Source of the DNA: Vermamoeba vermiformis
Lineage: Eukaryota; Tubulinea; Echinamoebida
DNA length: 64,000 nucleotides
NCBI GenBank assembly: GCA_045837725.1
Contig: JBEWZL010000008.1
Coordinates: 1-64,000, forward strand
Reading direction: 5' to 3'
Below are positions 18,745 through 30,458 of the stretch, piece after piece. The notes under the pieces are model-generated. The model did not search any database, was not told the origin of the DNA, and was given only the letters and a program-made list of their open reading frames with translations. Each line of letters starts with the position of its first letter. Within the stretch, counting starts at the first letter, position 1. The position numbers and the translations under genes were made by a program.

Positions 18745-21664
18745 ATGGGCAATGCGACAACACAAGCAGTCAACAGAGGTGTGGTGCAAGTATATACACC
18801 GGAGCACCTCGCTGCTGTGGTCAATGAACGCAGATTTGAAGCGCGGTATCAACAATTAACGGATTTGCCAGTAATTATTGTATCAGACAAAGACATTAAT
18901 GAAGATGACCGTAAAATTACTAAAGCAGATTTAAATAACAACTACGGCATTACTGACGTCGATTTGTCTTTCAATCAACTGACCAAATTGCAAGATCTGC
19001 AACAATTAGTGAAAACAAAGAGGTAAATTATAATAGAAGCAGCAAAAATTTTACAATTTATTGGTCATTAATTAATCACCAAAAGATATTCATTGTGTAC
19101 GATTTCATCAACTTATCGTAAACTAGTTGCACGTTCTTAAATTCAACTTCGTGTTCTAATTTTTTTAATTCACAGACTCGATATATCGTACAATAAGATA
19201 GAGAACTTGAATTATATTAGTCAGTTGAAAGAGCTGCAAGTCTTGAAAGCATGCAGCAATCGATTAGCCGGCAGATTGAGTCCAGCAGTAGGCTCGTTAG
19301 TCAATTTGACCGAGCTAGATTTGTCATTTAACAGAGTACTGCAATTACCCGATAATATAGGCCAATTAGTCAATTTAAAACGGCTCAACATGTGGATGTG
19401 CATCGCGCCCGAGCCCTTGCCGAACAGCTTTACAAAATTAGAACAATTAGAAGTGCTCAATTTATATGGCGCGCAATTAGAATTGCTGCCTGACGGATTC
19501 CATAAATTAAAGGTACGTTAGAACACAATAATAACCGATTCGAAATTAAACACTAAAATTTCCTTTTTTAGAATTTGAAGTGGCTGTCACTGCGCGCTAA
19601 TCGATTGAACAAATTGGGCGATTTGCCGATCAGTCTCGAATTCCTCGATTTGACAGGCAACAGCTTGCCCGCGAGTGAAGTGACACGTGTCAAACAATGT
19701 ACTAATTTGGTGCAACTTCGCCTGTCAAACATGATCGTGCGCGAGTTCCCTGCCTGGTTGACTGAATTACCTAAATTGGCAATACTTGATTTGGGTCACA
19801 ATCAACTGCGACAAGTGCCCGGCGAAATAATTGCAAAGGTAAGTACCACACTTCGATAATCCATCGCGATCTGCTCGTTAATCTCGCCGTAAAATAGATG
19901 CAAACACTCGAGAAGATCAGTCTCTTTCACAATCTCCTCGAGAATCTACCACGTGAGCTGTGGGAACTTCCCAAACTTCGCGTAGTCACACTGCGCTCGA
20001 ACAATTTTTCAGTGAACATCGATTCCCACGTGTTGCGGCACAGTCCGCGGAATATTATCCACTACTTCAAGACTGGGGCACTCGACGACAGTTTGGACGC
20101 GTGTCAAAGTGTCAAATCAGAGTCTGACACGTACGTCGTGGGTCAGCAGTTAGTCGAAGAATTCATGAACCGAAAAGTCGATAAATCAGCGGTGCGCGAA
20201 GGATTATTTCCTATTTCGGAAAGTACTTTGTCGTTGGAGCGCATCATCGACATCATTTTGGGCGTGTTGATCGGTGAGTACACTGTTTGCTTCGAAACAA
20301 GTTATCAGTTACTAATTTCCTAATTAGGCAATGCCGTGGGTGATGCAGTCGGATTGTCGACGGAATTTCTCGACAAAGAACTGGCACACTTCTATTACGA
20401 CGCACCAATCAGGTTCGAGGACTTTTTGTGTGATGGTCATCGCGCAGGGTACGTGCAGCGTTGTGCGAGTGGACTTGCCTAATTAGGACATGCAGGTGGG
20501 TGGCAGGTGACTGGACAGACGACACTGATCAGATGATTCTTATTATGGACACTTTGCTGGAGTTGAAGGGCGAAGTGGATCCGATCAACTTTGGTCAAAA
20601 ATTGTCACACTGGCTCAGCTTTGGTATGTCGAGAACATCAATACATATATTAATGTTGCTTATCACCTGTGTTCAAAGGCTTCCCCGAGTTGAGTGACGA
20701 AGGAGGCTCAGGCTGTGGTCGCACCACTTACAACGTGCTCTCCGCGCCTGACTTCAAAACAGATCCGCACAAAGTACGCGTCAGGATGATAGTCTCAACG
20801 ATGTATAATATCTAATTCACTGCTATATATAGGCCGCGAAAGATGTGTGGGAGAAGGCCAACAGAAATGCAGCTGCGAATGGTACTACCCTGTCAACCTC
20901 AATCTTTGCTAACTTTTATTGCAGGCGCGGTCATGAGAACTTCCATTTTAGGCATTCCTAACTTCGATTCGTTGGAGAAAGTGACCGCGAACACTGAAAC
21001 AATTGCAAAGTAAGTCAAGCTTGGTTCAAACCGTTGATTGACACTTTGACACGCACTCAGAGTGACACATTATGACCCGCGCTGCATCGCGTCATCTGCT
21101 GCCGTGACACATGCCATTGCTTTAATACTGCAGGTACGTGAATAGTTCCTTATATATAGTGTGTACTCACTGGTCGTCAGGGCAAATACGACCTTTCAAA
21201 AGACGAAGACATCACCTCGCTAGTGAAGCGCGTCTACAAGTTGAATCGCCACTACTTTGAAGACAAAGAGCAGCGCAAAGAATTCGAGCGCTGTGTCCGC
21301 GACCACTCGCTCTACGATCTGCATTTGGACGAGAACGGCAAGATCGGCTACACGTACAAGGCTCTCGGCGCTGGATTTTCGGCTCTGAGGACGTCACGTG
21401 ACTTTGAAAGCGGACTAAATCACGTGACATTCGAGGCTGGTGACGCGGACACGTGAGTGGCGCTGTGTTTGGACCAAAAATAGAATTCGTTCTAACAGCG
21501 TTGTTTTTAGGAACTGTGCTGTTGTAGGAGCACTGCTCGGGGCCAAGTTTGGCGTGCGCGGCATTCCTGATCATTTGCTAAGAGCTCTGCCGCACTTGAG
21601 CTGGTTGAAACGGCGCATCTGCAGGTTTTTTGATTTGCTGGGTATCGGCGCCAAAGATGTATGA
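18745..21664 (+). CDS. Leucine-rich repeat/ADP-ribosylglycohydrolase fusion, N-myristoylation signal
   Basis: Starts MGNATTQ at 18745, a good N-myristoylation context, and ends at TGA 21664 after about twelve exons. The first 400 residues hold about ten leucine-rich repeats (for example LTELDLSFNRVLQLPDNIGQLVNLKRLNM). The second half is an ADP-ribosylglycohydrolase (DraG/ARH fold) with all main motifs: GNAVGDAVG, TDDTDQM, GAVMRTS and DADTNCAVVGALLGA, which hold the two Mg ions. These enzymes remove ADP-ribose from proteins or nucleic acid; the LRR part probably selects a partner and the myristoyl group would attach it to membrane. The exon at 20328 begins directly after CCTAATTAG, an unusually tight branch-point/acceptor. 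Confidence 0.88.
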
Positions 21665-21863
21665 TAATCAATGCATGTTAATAATTGTAAATATTTAATC
21701 GAGCTTACGTGGTAGTTTTCGTTCCTAAGCACGTGTTCGGCTGCGATGAAAATTCTGCACAGAAAAAACGGTGAAAAATATCACACAAAGACTTACCCTT
21801 CATTTTGATTCCACTGTTCATTATTAGCACACAACAATACAACATTGATAAATTGCATAACAA

Positions 21864-23377
21864 ATGGCAAATCTGGTTACTTCCCTGCTAACAAAGACCA
21901 GATGCATTACAGCAACGAAATTGAATCTGCTCTCCAAGAGAAAATATTCGGATATCCAAAATATGCGCGAATATGTTAGACAACAACGAGCTGCTAAAAA
22001 TGGATCCAGTGCTGCTAGCACACCAAAGCCTGCTCAACCGTCGCCAAAACCGACCGCCAATGCGTCATTTAATTCTACAGCAGTGCCTGTCGTGATCACT
22101 GGTACTTATACATCATATTGATACCATCTGATCTTTTTTTCTAATTAATTTCCCCAACAGTTGCAGTGACGGGAGATGTAGCTCAAAAATCTCGCGTAAA
22201 TGTTCCTATCTCACCAAAAGAACAAATTGAACAAATTGTGTCGTCATACGGTAAGTCTTAATTAATATTAAATCTGAAAATGAGCGTCAGTTTAAAAAAT
22301 TCAATCCTTTCACTGAACGGTACTTATCCGTCTAAAAAATAGAGGCGGGAGCACGAATGGTACATGTGCATGTGCGCGATGAGAACGGCAAACCTACTTG
22401 GGACCCTAAAAAATATGCGGAGGTCCTTGAAGGCACGAGAAAATATTGTCCAGACATGCTGCTGCAATTTACTACTGGTAAGCGAAGCTTCGGACACATT
22501 TTAAATTACGACATTAAATGTGCACGGAAGTTGGTGTAATATTTGACGCTAATCTATTCGTATTTCAGGTAATTACGCTCCAACACTCGAAGATCGCATG
22601 AAGTGTTTGGATCTAAGACCTGAAATGGCGTCGCTGACTCCTGGCTCCGTCAACTTCAAGTACGAATCAGACACCTTGTCAATAGTAGACGAGTACTAAG
22701 TATTTGAATGCAGAGCATCACGTCCAGGCAAAGAAACAGCGAAGCACTACTACAACACGCACGAAGAGATCGAAGCACTGTCGCGCCGCATGTTGGATCT
22801 GGACATCAAGCCCGATGTGGCTATATTCGATGTGAGCATGATCTACGCCACTGCCGATCTCGTCAAGCGCAATCTCATTTCGTTGCCCGTGCGACTCATG
22901 TTCGTAGTCGGTGGTCACATGGCACTCGGTAAGCAGTGATTTCCATATTAGGCAATGAATCGGCATTAACTCGCGTCACAGAGGCACGCAAGCCACTGAT
23001 TGAGTTCATGCTGAGCGAGTCCAAACACGCCTTTGGTGAGGGTAAGTGACTGCTTTGCCTCCGATCAGCACGCAATACTTATTTCCTAATTAGGTAATTT
23101 CACCTGGACAGCTGTCGGCGTTGGCTGGAACAACCCGTCAGTGATGCAATGGACACTCGAGCTCGGAGGTCATCCGCGCACGGGCATTGAAGACACGATG
23201 ATGGTTAAGCGCGGCGTGTTTGCCAAAGACAACGCAGAGCTCGTCAAAGCAGTCGCAGATCTGTGTCTCGAACACGGACGAAGAATTGCCACGCCCGAAG
23301 AGGCAAGAGCTATTTTGGGCATCAAACCCAAGCAGAGCTCCAAGAGCAAGACTCAGCAGCAACAAGCGAGCGTATAA
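21864..23377 (+). CDS. BKACE-family beta-keto acid cleavage enzyme (DUF849), likely mitochondrial
   Basis: Starts MANLVTSLLTKTRC at 21864; the first 30 residues are Arg/Lys/Ser-rich without acids, like a mitochondrial presequence. After a Pro/Ser linker the catalytic domain starts VAVTGDVAQ..VPISPKEQIEQI and carries the zinc-binding HVHVRDENG. It continues through LLQFTTGNYAPTLEDR, RPEMASLTPGSVNF, FVVGGHMALG and AVGVGWNN to a Gln-rich tail ending at 23377. BKACE enzymes join a beta-keto acid to acetyl-CoA and split it to acetoacetate and a new CoA ester. The family is chiefly bacterial. About seven exons with host-type introns show it is settled in this genome. Two thioesterase genes follow downstream. 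Confidence 0.82.
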
Positions 23378-23463
23378 TAGCACAGTATTTGACGTGGCAT
23401 TTGTAGATAGTAAATGAGTTGTAATCGTACAATCAGCTCTTACTCGGTTAATTTTCTAATCGT

Positions 23464-25213
23464 TTATTGCCGCCTCTTGACGCGCAGAGCAATGAACGGC
23501 ACGGGCAAGAGTGCACCAGTCATGAGTGGCGAGGGCATGCGATAACAGTCGTCAATCACCTCGACGTGCACTGCTTCGAGACCTGCTGTTAGTAACATGT
23601 CCTCAACTTCTTGTCGCGAATAGGCGCGCACATTCTGATGCCCGCAAGGATTGTAGCCGTCGTCGTAGCGGTACTGGAATGTCAACCACGCCTCGGACTT
23701 GGCATCGCGTAACAGACGCGCTGTCTCGCGCAAAAATATGGCGGGATTGGGGACTAATTCGAGGGCACCGGTGCACGTGATGAGATCAAACTAGCACAAT
23801 GTTAGCTCTATTTGATAGTGATACCTTGATTCACTTACACTGCAATCAGGGTACGGCAGTGGCACCTCCAAGTCGTGCACAAATGTCTTGCTGTAATTGC
23901 CGCGCTGTTGAGCGAGTTCAATCATCTTCGGACTGAGATCTGTGCCGGTGATTGGTCCTGTCATGCCACCCTTGCGCAGCGAATCTGAAATCAGACCCAC
24001 CGCACACGCAGCGTCTATTGGAGATAAGTGTTAATGTCCGCCAGTCTCATGCAATACACTGTTGCACGCACCTAACACCACCGCATTCTTGTTCGGATAG
24101 GACTTGGCCTGTTGCGTCACCCAGTCCAACATTTTGTAGTGAAATTTGTGCACCAAGTCTTGCCTAATTAGAGCGTTATTATCCATGCTCGCTTAAGTGT
24201 CTCATCTCCGTACCAGTGTGGCGCGTGTTTGTCAAACTTGGCCGCAATTTCTTGTTTGCTCATCGTGTCAATGTTGAAATTAGTGCCGATCTTGTTCAGC
24301 TTCAGATCCATCCACTGCCGACTGTCCCCGCTAGGAGCAGCCTTGCTAGGAGTGTGAGTGTTGTTGCTGGTGTCCGCGCTCTCCTTGGCGTATTTGTTGA
24401 GTGCGCTGGACTGCACGACAGCCAGTGTTTTGTTCGAGCTCTTTGAACTCACGCGCGCGTCCCACACTTGCGTGCTGTGACCGCAGTGCACGAGCGATGC
24501 GTGACTGAGCAACACTTCACCTGGCCGCGCTGAGCTGAGGTACTGAATGCTCGTGTTCGTCACTGCAATGCCGCTAGAGGTCTGGTGCTCGGCTGTCAGT
24601 CGAGTGAAATCTCGTCTAGTGACATACCTCAGGCGCAAATACATAACAGCCGAAGCCTATTGAAGTGTCCGCGAGTGTAGCAATACTACCACCGTGCACG
24701 AGACCAGTGGCTGCCATGTGAAGGTCTTCAACACGCATCTGACTTGCGAGTTAAAGTGATGTTTTTCTAGGTTTGATTTGCTTACCTGTGTAGTAACTGT
24801 CTTTTTTGATAGCGAAATATCGACCAAGTCAATTTTCAGCTGATTATTCAAGCCTACAACAAAGACTTAGCCGTTGAAAAAAATTCAATTTCGCAAGATA
24901 AAATTGAGAATATTATTTCTGAGCTGTATTTATATTTAATATTCCCCAATAATCTACAAAATGATGTTCGATTATTTCTTAAATTCTTACCAACGTAGCG
25001 CACGTAATTGGTGAACCACATCCGCCATTCTTGTTCATTTGTAGGTCTTTGCACTGGCTTAGATGCCGGTGTATTGGAATATTGTTTTAAATTACACTTA
25101 TATGCATTATTATCGCGCTGGGATCTAAAATTGGTTTTTGCCCCAGACCCGGACAGCTGAACTGCACCAACACATCTGCCGCGACGACACACGCTACTGA
25201 ATATATTTAGCAT
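23464..25213 (-). CDS. Hotdog thioesterase fused to SAM methyltransferase
   Basis: The start is taken at 25213 (MLNIFSSVCRRGRCVG), giving a short basic, mitochondria-like leader. Exons then encode a PaaI/ACOT13-like hotdog domain: LVHGGSIATLADTSIGFG (the HGG..D active-site helix), then an exon at 24644-24190 ending the domain (VLLSHASLVHCGHSTQVWDA). A Ser/Lys linker of about 50 residues leads to a class I methyltransferase: IAAKFDKHAPHWYGDETL, DAACAVGLISDSLRKGG (motif I), GTDLSPKMIELA, FVHDLEVPLPYPDCS and LITCTGALELVPN. It ends at the stop near 23464. Intron phases join both parts into one reading frame. Substrate is unknown; the pairing suggests methylation of an acid released from CoA. The fusion is my reading and deserves transcript support. 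Confidence 0.7.
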
Positions 25214-25343
25214 TGTTGCATTCGTGCTCGCAATTAGACCTAAGCAGGCTTGCAAGCCTGAAAATAGCCAGAGGCCCAAATTAGCACAAAATGGAGCTAT
25301 AAACACACAATAGGGTCTATTAATATATTGAACTATTAATTAC
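25214..25343. promoter_or_regulatory. Shared promoter of two divergent thioesterase genes
   Basis: Only about 130 bp separates the start codons of two related hotdog-thioesterase genes transcribed in opposite directions. The segment must hold both core promoters or part of both 5' UTRs. I see no recognisable factor site. Confidence 0.4.
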
Positions 25344-26113
25344 ATGTTTCCATACTGGACTTCAACAGTAAAACCAGAGCTGCTAAAAGTTATAAAGCCT
25401 GTGTATTTAGACAAAGAAGATCACTTCGCTGCAGGTAAAGTTATAAAGCTATTTTAAGCCTGCCGGTCCAGCATTGTAATCGAATTATTTGGCAACTGTA
25501 GATCTCAAAGCTGCGCTGAAAATCGAAGAGTTAGTTGAAAATCGCATGGTCTGCAGCGTTCTGGTCGATAAAAAATTCTCCAATATTCACGGCACGCTGC
25601 ACGGTGGCGCCTACGCATATTTGGCAGGTAAGAATAAAATTTAGCTGTGAACTGGACTTATTTTTGGCTTTTGTGATCTGCAGATCTCGTGAGCTCGATG
25701 AACATTATGACGTCGAATACTGGCTTCAAGGCGAGTGTTAGTCTCGAACTCAATGCGTCATATTTGAAACCTGCGCTGATGAATAAGAAGCTCTACATTG
25801 CAAGCCAGGTCTTGAGGGCAGGTAAACAAACCGCCGTGGCCGAAATCAAGTTTTACGACGAGGTAAATGAATTAATATTTAATTTGTTGCGTGTACACGC
25901 AACGTATCAAAAAGATATTCCTTCAATTTGCTTTAAAAGTTAAAAAATTATCGTTTCAACCACATGTCAGTTGTTTGACCCGGGAACACGCCGTTCAAAT
26001 GCTCCGCTTAGTAATTCCGCGCGCTTAACGAACTGTTTCTATTACCTTAGAAAGGCGAAGTATTATGCGCTTGCAAACACACCAAATTCTTCCTGCTCAA
26101 TGCCAAATTGTAG
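25344..26113 (+). CDS. Hotdog acyl-CoA thioesterase (PaaI/ACOT13-like)
   Basis: Starts ATG 25344 (MFPYWTSTVKPELLKVI). The exons carry NIHGTLHGGAYAYLADLVSSM, the conserved HGG active-site helix followed by Asp, and ASVSLELNASYLKPALMNKKL, the usual central strands. The last short exon, 26051-26113, encodes KGEVLCACKHTKFFLLNAKL and stops at TAG 26111. At about 160 residues it is the normal length for a single hotdog domain. It lies head to head with a gene whose N-terminal half is the same fold, so the two probably arose by inverted duplication. It would hydrolyse a CoA thioester; the acyl group is unknown. Confidence 0.75.
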
Positions 26114-26497
26114 ATCCTCAACAGCGACATGTAGTTTCAGTTAACAAAAAATGTGCGCAACTGCGAACCTATAAAGACGTTAGTCACATTATAGAACACG
26201 AAGTGCAGCATTCATTCAAGGCAATCTGTCAGCCAAACAATGACGTGTGGGGCTTGATCCGAAAAGTTAAATTGAAGAGGAGATAGTTTCGCCGAGGTAA
26301 TCCTCCGTTCACATTTATGCTTCATAGCTGTGGGCCATACTTCCCTAGTATAGACCTAGAATTACATCTCGCCGTTCGAGATATGAATTCGATGCAACAA
26401 GCGGAAATTTCAAAATTAATGGTTCACACTTGTCATTAATTTAGCAAAATATTCGAACAGACCGACACAATTATTGTTCTTCGATTTCATTGAATTG
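26114..26497. other. Intergenic, no supported gene
   Basis: Between the thioesterase stop and the hairpins before the GPCR gene. The frame through 26065-26286 has no ATG and overlaps the thioesterase's last exon, so I do not call it. It probably holds 3' UTR and promoter. Confidence 0.4.
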
Positions 26498-26548
26498 GAT
26501 AGCACAAATCAAGTGCTATCGATTCAAAACTCATTCCCTTTTTGAATC
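26498..26548 (+). promoter_or_regulatory. Two adjacent perfect stem-loops before the GPCR start
   Basis: GATAGCAC (26498-26505) pairs with GTGCTATC (26513-26520) around a 7-base loop. Directly next to it, GATTCAAAA (26521-26529) pairs with TTTTGAATC (26540-26548) around a 10-base loop. They end 27 bp before the start codon of the receptor gene, so they lie in the promoter or the 5' UTR. An mRNA structure acting on translation is one reading, a pair of palindromic protein sites another. Confidence 0.6.
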
Positions 26549-26575
26549 CAGACGTAAACCGTACCGAAACAAAAT

Positions 26576-29481
26576 ATGAAACACTTGTTCCCATTAACAG
26601 TGCTATGCCTGCTAGCAGTAGTGCGCGCAAGTAAGTTCTTTTATACAATGCATTGTCTTGCTTGTAGTGATGAGGATACGCAAGATTACGCAATCGCTCC
26701 GTTATTAACGTCGATTCCAGATTTACAACAAGAAGACTATCTTATTCAAGGCTACGGTTCTCCCTACTCCACTACACTATACTCTGAATGGTATGTATTA
26801 CAAACTGAAATATACGCAAGTTTAGGAAAAAAGTGTCAGATTTCGCGTTGACAGTTGGAAATCATCCAGCTTTTAATTCCCCGTGATGGCGCAAATAATA
26901 ATTCCTTGTCTTTAGGATTTTGAGTTACACGCAGTATTCACCTACAGCACGCATTTCATTTGATGGAATTGGAACGGTCGCTGGGTTTACAAAGTTTGTT
27001 CGCGGCGAGGCTGACTTCGCAGACTTGGCCTTGATGACGAAAGAGATCATAGAGGTAAGTCTAGTTTCAAACGTATTTTGATTACTTAACCCAATCAACG
27101 CGACCTGTCAGTTCGTCATCCATCGAAAAGGCCTTTTCGTCTTTACACAAAATTTTTTCTTATCCTGCGTAAATAATATCTTTATAATCACCATTGGTCA
27201 TATTGATCATAAATATATTTTGGTATGCGCTCATAACCAGACGCTTTGGCCCCAAAAATTACTAAATATGGCAAAGGTGATTTAGCAATCAACCGTACTC
27301 GTCCTGTCTCATGTTAATAACTTAATTAATTAATAATATGTTTATGCAAATAGACTCCGGGCTACTTTGTTATGCCCAGCGCGGTTCACTCCACCGCATT
27401 CACGTACTCGATCCCCGGTTTCAACGCAACCTTGACTCTTGGCCGCACTACACTCGTCGACATATTTCTCGGCAAAATAGTGCAGTGGAATGATCCTAGA
27501 ATTCTAGCGGACAACCCTCTCATCGCGCCAAGCCTGTTTACCAACAACACGATCACACTCGTGGCACGCGGTTCTCCGTCCATTGATAACTTGATCATCA
27601 ACGCCGTGTTTTCTAAAGTATCGCAAGAGTGGGCAGATCTGGCTAACCAAACTATTGGTGGATTTCTTCCCACGCCGGTCTACGCCTTGCCGCACGTCCA
27701 CACTGCTGTGGGCAATGACGACCTTTTGGGCATTACGCACGACTCCTCGCTTGGTTATGCGCCGTGGTCTATTGTACGAGCATTTAGCCAGCCTACTATG
27801 TAAGTATTCTAATTTCATGATCAAAACTAGATCTTGGTGTTGTGGTTCATTAACCTAAATTTTGTGATTTGATTTCACTGCTTTTGCACCGCAATTTTTA
27901 ACCAGATTCTTCAGTGCCATTATCAACCAAGCTGGTGCTGAAGTGGGTCCTGAAGCGGTCAGTGCCACAGAAACAATTCTCGAAGAGATATTCGATGACT
28001 TATTGTGAGTAATAAGGTGATATCATTGATATGACTCTAACGAAAATGACAGAACGGATGTCGCCGATCTGGACATTCCTGAAGCCTACCCATTCATGGG
28101 CATGAGTTACGGCCTCTTCCGTGGCAACATGGTCAATGTCTCCAACGAGTTGTGCAACAGGACTACGGTGTTGTATCGCTTCTTGCGCTGGACTCAGATG
28201 ATGAAGTACGCCGAAAACGCAGCCGAACACTGGGGCTTTGGATCCTTGCCGCAAAATATTCGCAACCGCACTAGATTCGCCTTGGAGAGTGCTACTTGCA
28301 ATGGCGAGCTCATTTTGCAATGTAAGTGTCAAACTAGATATCTTTCCCTAATTTGGAATATCCATGTATACTTGTGCGCAAATTTCTTAAATGAATCAAT
28401 TGATAGCACATTTCTGACATACTGCTTGTAGATAACTTAACGCGTGCTATTCCCACTAGTCAGCCCGGAAGAATCTTTCTCATCGCTTTCGCTGCCACCG
28501 GAATTGTCGCCTGCATGGGTCTTGCGATTGCCTTTTATGTCCTCGCTGGTATTAACTCGGAGCGTATCCCCCGCGAAGAACTCATCTTCACCTTCCTCAT
28601 CATTGCTGGTGCTATCATGACTTTCACTTCAGTATTCATGTGGCAACGTGACCCGTCCGTTGATTCAACTTGTCAGGCACGAATCTGGTTGATGGTGTTT
28701 GGCTTGTACACGTTGCTCTCTGCAATCTTCACGCGCACTTGGCACTTGCACCGCATTTACAACCAAATGTATCGCTTGCAAAAGTTGTCAGTGCGCGTCA
28801 AAGGTGTGACTGAAGTGCTGGCCGGCACAGCTGTCGTGTTAGTGCTCACCACTGTAAGTTTCGTCGAACATCCCTCAGTGGCCATGCGCATTAACGAATG
28901 ATATCTCGCAGGTGTTCTTAGTCGTATGGACGTTAGTTGACCCCTACAGAACGGCCATCAGAATCTTCAACGAGGTCGAAATGGTCGGCGAATACATGTG
29001 CACCAGCGATAACTTCGTCGCTTGGATAGTAGTCTTCGCCGGCATCATTGTGGCCATGCTCATTTGGGGCATTTTTGTTGTGTACCGTGCCTGGGCCATC
29101 AAAGACAAGGCCAATGAAGTGCGCTGGTTGTTGCTCGGCGGTTACAACTTCTTCCTCACGCTTGTCGCTGTCATTCCCATTCTCCTCGCCGTGCCTCAGA
29201 CGGACGAAACCACTTTCTATGTGATTGGCACCGCTCTCAACTTCATCACTGCCTCAATTGTGATTGCCATCTTCGTGCCCAAGCTCTCCAATCAGGCGCG
29301 CATTCGTTCATCGCGCTCAGGTTCATCGCAACGCTCTCAACGTGCCACTTCAACCAAACAAGAAGGCAGCACCCTTCACATCAACAGCAAGCGCGATCAA
29401 GAACCAGTGCCCAGCATGCCCGTCGACTCCATGCCTCAAGACGATGATCAATCAACGTCAACTTCTGAGAAAGATCAATAA
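26576..29481 (+). CDS. Class C GPCR with PstS-like phosphate-binding ectodomain
   Basis: ATG 26576 opens a signal peptide (MKHLFPLTVLCLLAVVRA). The ectodomain (about residues 20-370) resembles bacterial PstS/type II periplasmic binding proteins: ISFDGIGTVAGFTKFVRGEADF, TLGRTTLVDIFLGKIVQWNDP, TITLVARGSPS and a tail rich in NxT/S sites. Seven hydrophobic segments follow, starting IFLIAFAATGIVACMG. TM3 reads ARIWLMVFGLYTLLSAIF and is followed by RTWHLHRIY, as in GABA-B-like class C receptors; TM7 is VIGTALNFITASIVIAIF. The cytoplasmic tail is Ser/Gln-rich with a basic RIRSSRSGS patch. It probably senses phosphate or another small anion outside the cell, but the ligand is inferred. About nine exons; two perfect hairpins lie just upstream. 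Confidence 0.82.
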
Positions 29482-29574
29482 GATGCTACTGCTGTCTGTT
29501 GGTTAGAACAATTTTGTAATATATTGCCCATAAACTTAATGTACTTTAATTCACTTCACTGTGCCATCAATCAA

Positions 29575-30343
29575 TTAGAGCGCAGCCACGGAGAACTCGA
29601 GTACAGTGGCGCTGAATCCAGTGCCTTCGTTAGGACTGCACACGTACACGCCTGCTTGCACTGCTTGTTTGCCGTCATCTTCGTACAATCTGGTGAGCGA
29701 TAAGTCAGTGGTTGTAGTTCTATTGTACTATTCACTCGATCGTACCTGCAAATGCGGATCTGTTCCCATTCATGACCGCTGTATCTCGCTTCAATGAGAT
29801 AATCAGCACCTGTGCGTTTAACACGCAGCTCATACTCGCGAGTCGTGTTCGGCACATTCTGGGTAGACCAGTCAGAATAGCCATTATTGGTGACTACAGC
29901 GCCTGTAACATTATGAGTCAGGCGTCGAGTTTTTTTCGTGCAGATCTCTTACCCAATCTCGATGGCTCATTTGGTGTCTCGTATTCGATTGATGTTTTGA
30001 CCCAACAATTAGGGGAGATACGAACCATAAGTCCTGCTTGATCATATTGGTGCACAGGACTGACTTGGATCTGACAGCAAAATATTTGGTGATACGCATC
30101 AGAAAATTTTATATTATCATAAATTACCTTTGCTGTCATCAGAAAATTTCCTTCCATCGATTTATATAATAAATGACCATTATCAGCGATAAAACCATAG
30201 TGAGTTTTGCTCCAATAATCTGTCTTTGCTTCTGAATGAATGACGAGGCCATTATTCACTTGCCACTCCTTTGGTTCGCAATACCAAGCTAATTTATTGG
30301 CAGACAGTAACTCTTCTCTAGTCAAGGAAAGGTTGACAGACAT
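29575..30343 (-). CDS. DUF1349 (concanavalin-like lectin/glucanase fold) protein
   Basis: Starts MSVNLSLTREELLSANK at 30343 and ends VAAL at TAA 29575, with three exons and about 200 residues. It shows the DUF1349 pattern in order: DYWSKTHYGFIADNGHLLY, EGNFLMTAKV, YDQAGLMVRISPNCWVKTSIEYE, NGYSDWST, YELRVKRTGADYLIEARYSG and AGVYVCSPNEGTGFSATV. There is no signal peptide, so it is likely cytosolic. The family has a jelly-roll fold and unclear activity, probably carbohydrate binding. Confidence 0.8.
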
Positions 30344-30458
30344 TTAAGATCTGCTCAATAGTCGTTTAAATAAAACCTGACAATTCTTTAATTTTACTTA
30401 CATATAATTATTATTGTGGTCGTTGCGAACGAATACAATTTAAAAAGGAAAAATTGTG

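Noticed and set aside
21700-21850. Possible two-exon minus-strand micro-gene starting MNSGIKMK
   Set aside because: It has good splice signals but stops after 24 codons or runs antisense into the neighbouring gene; it could equally be promoter sequence of the BKACE gene.
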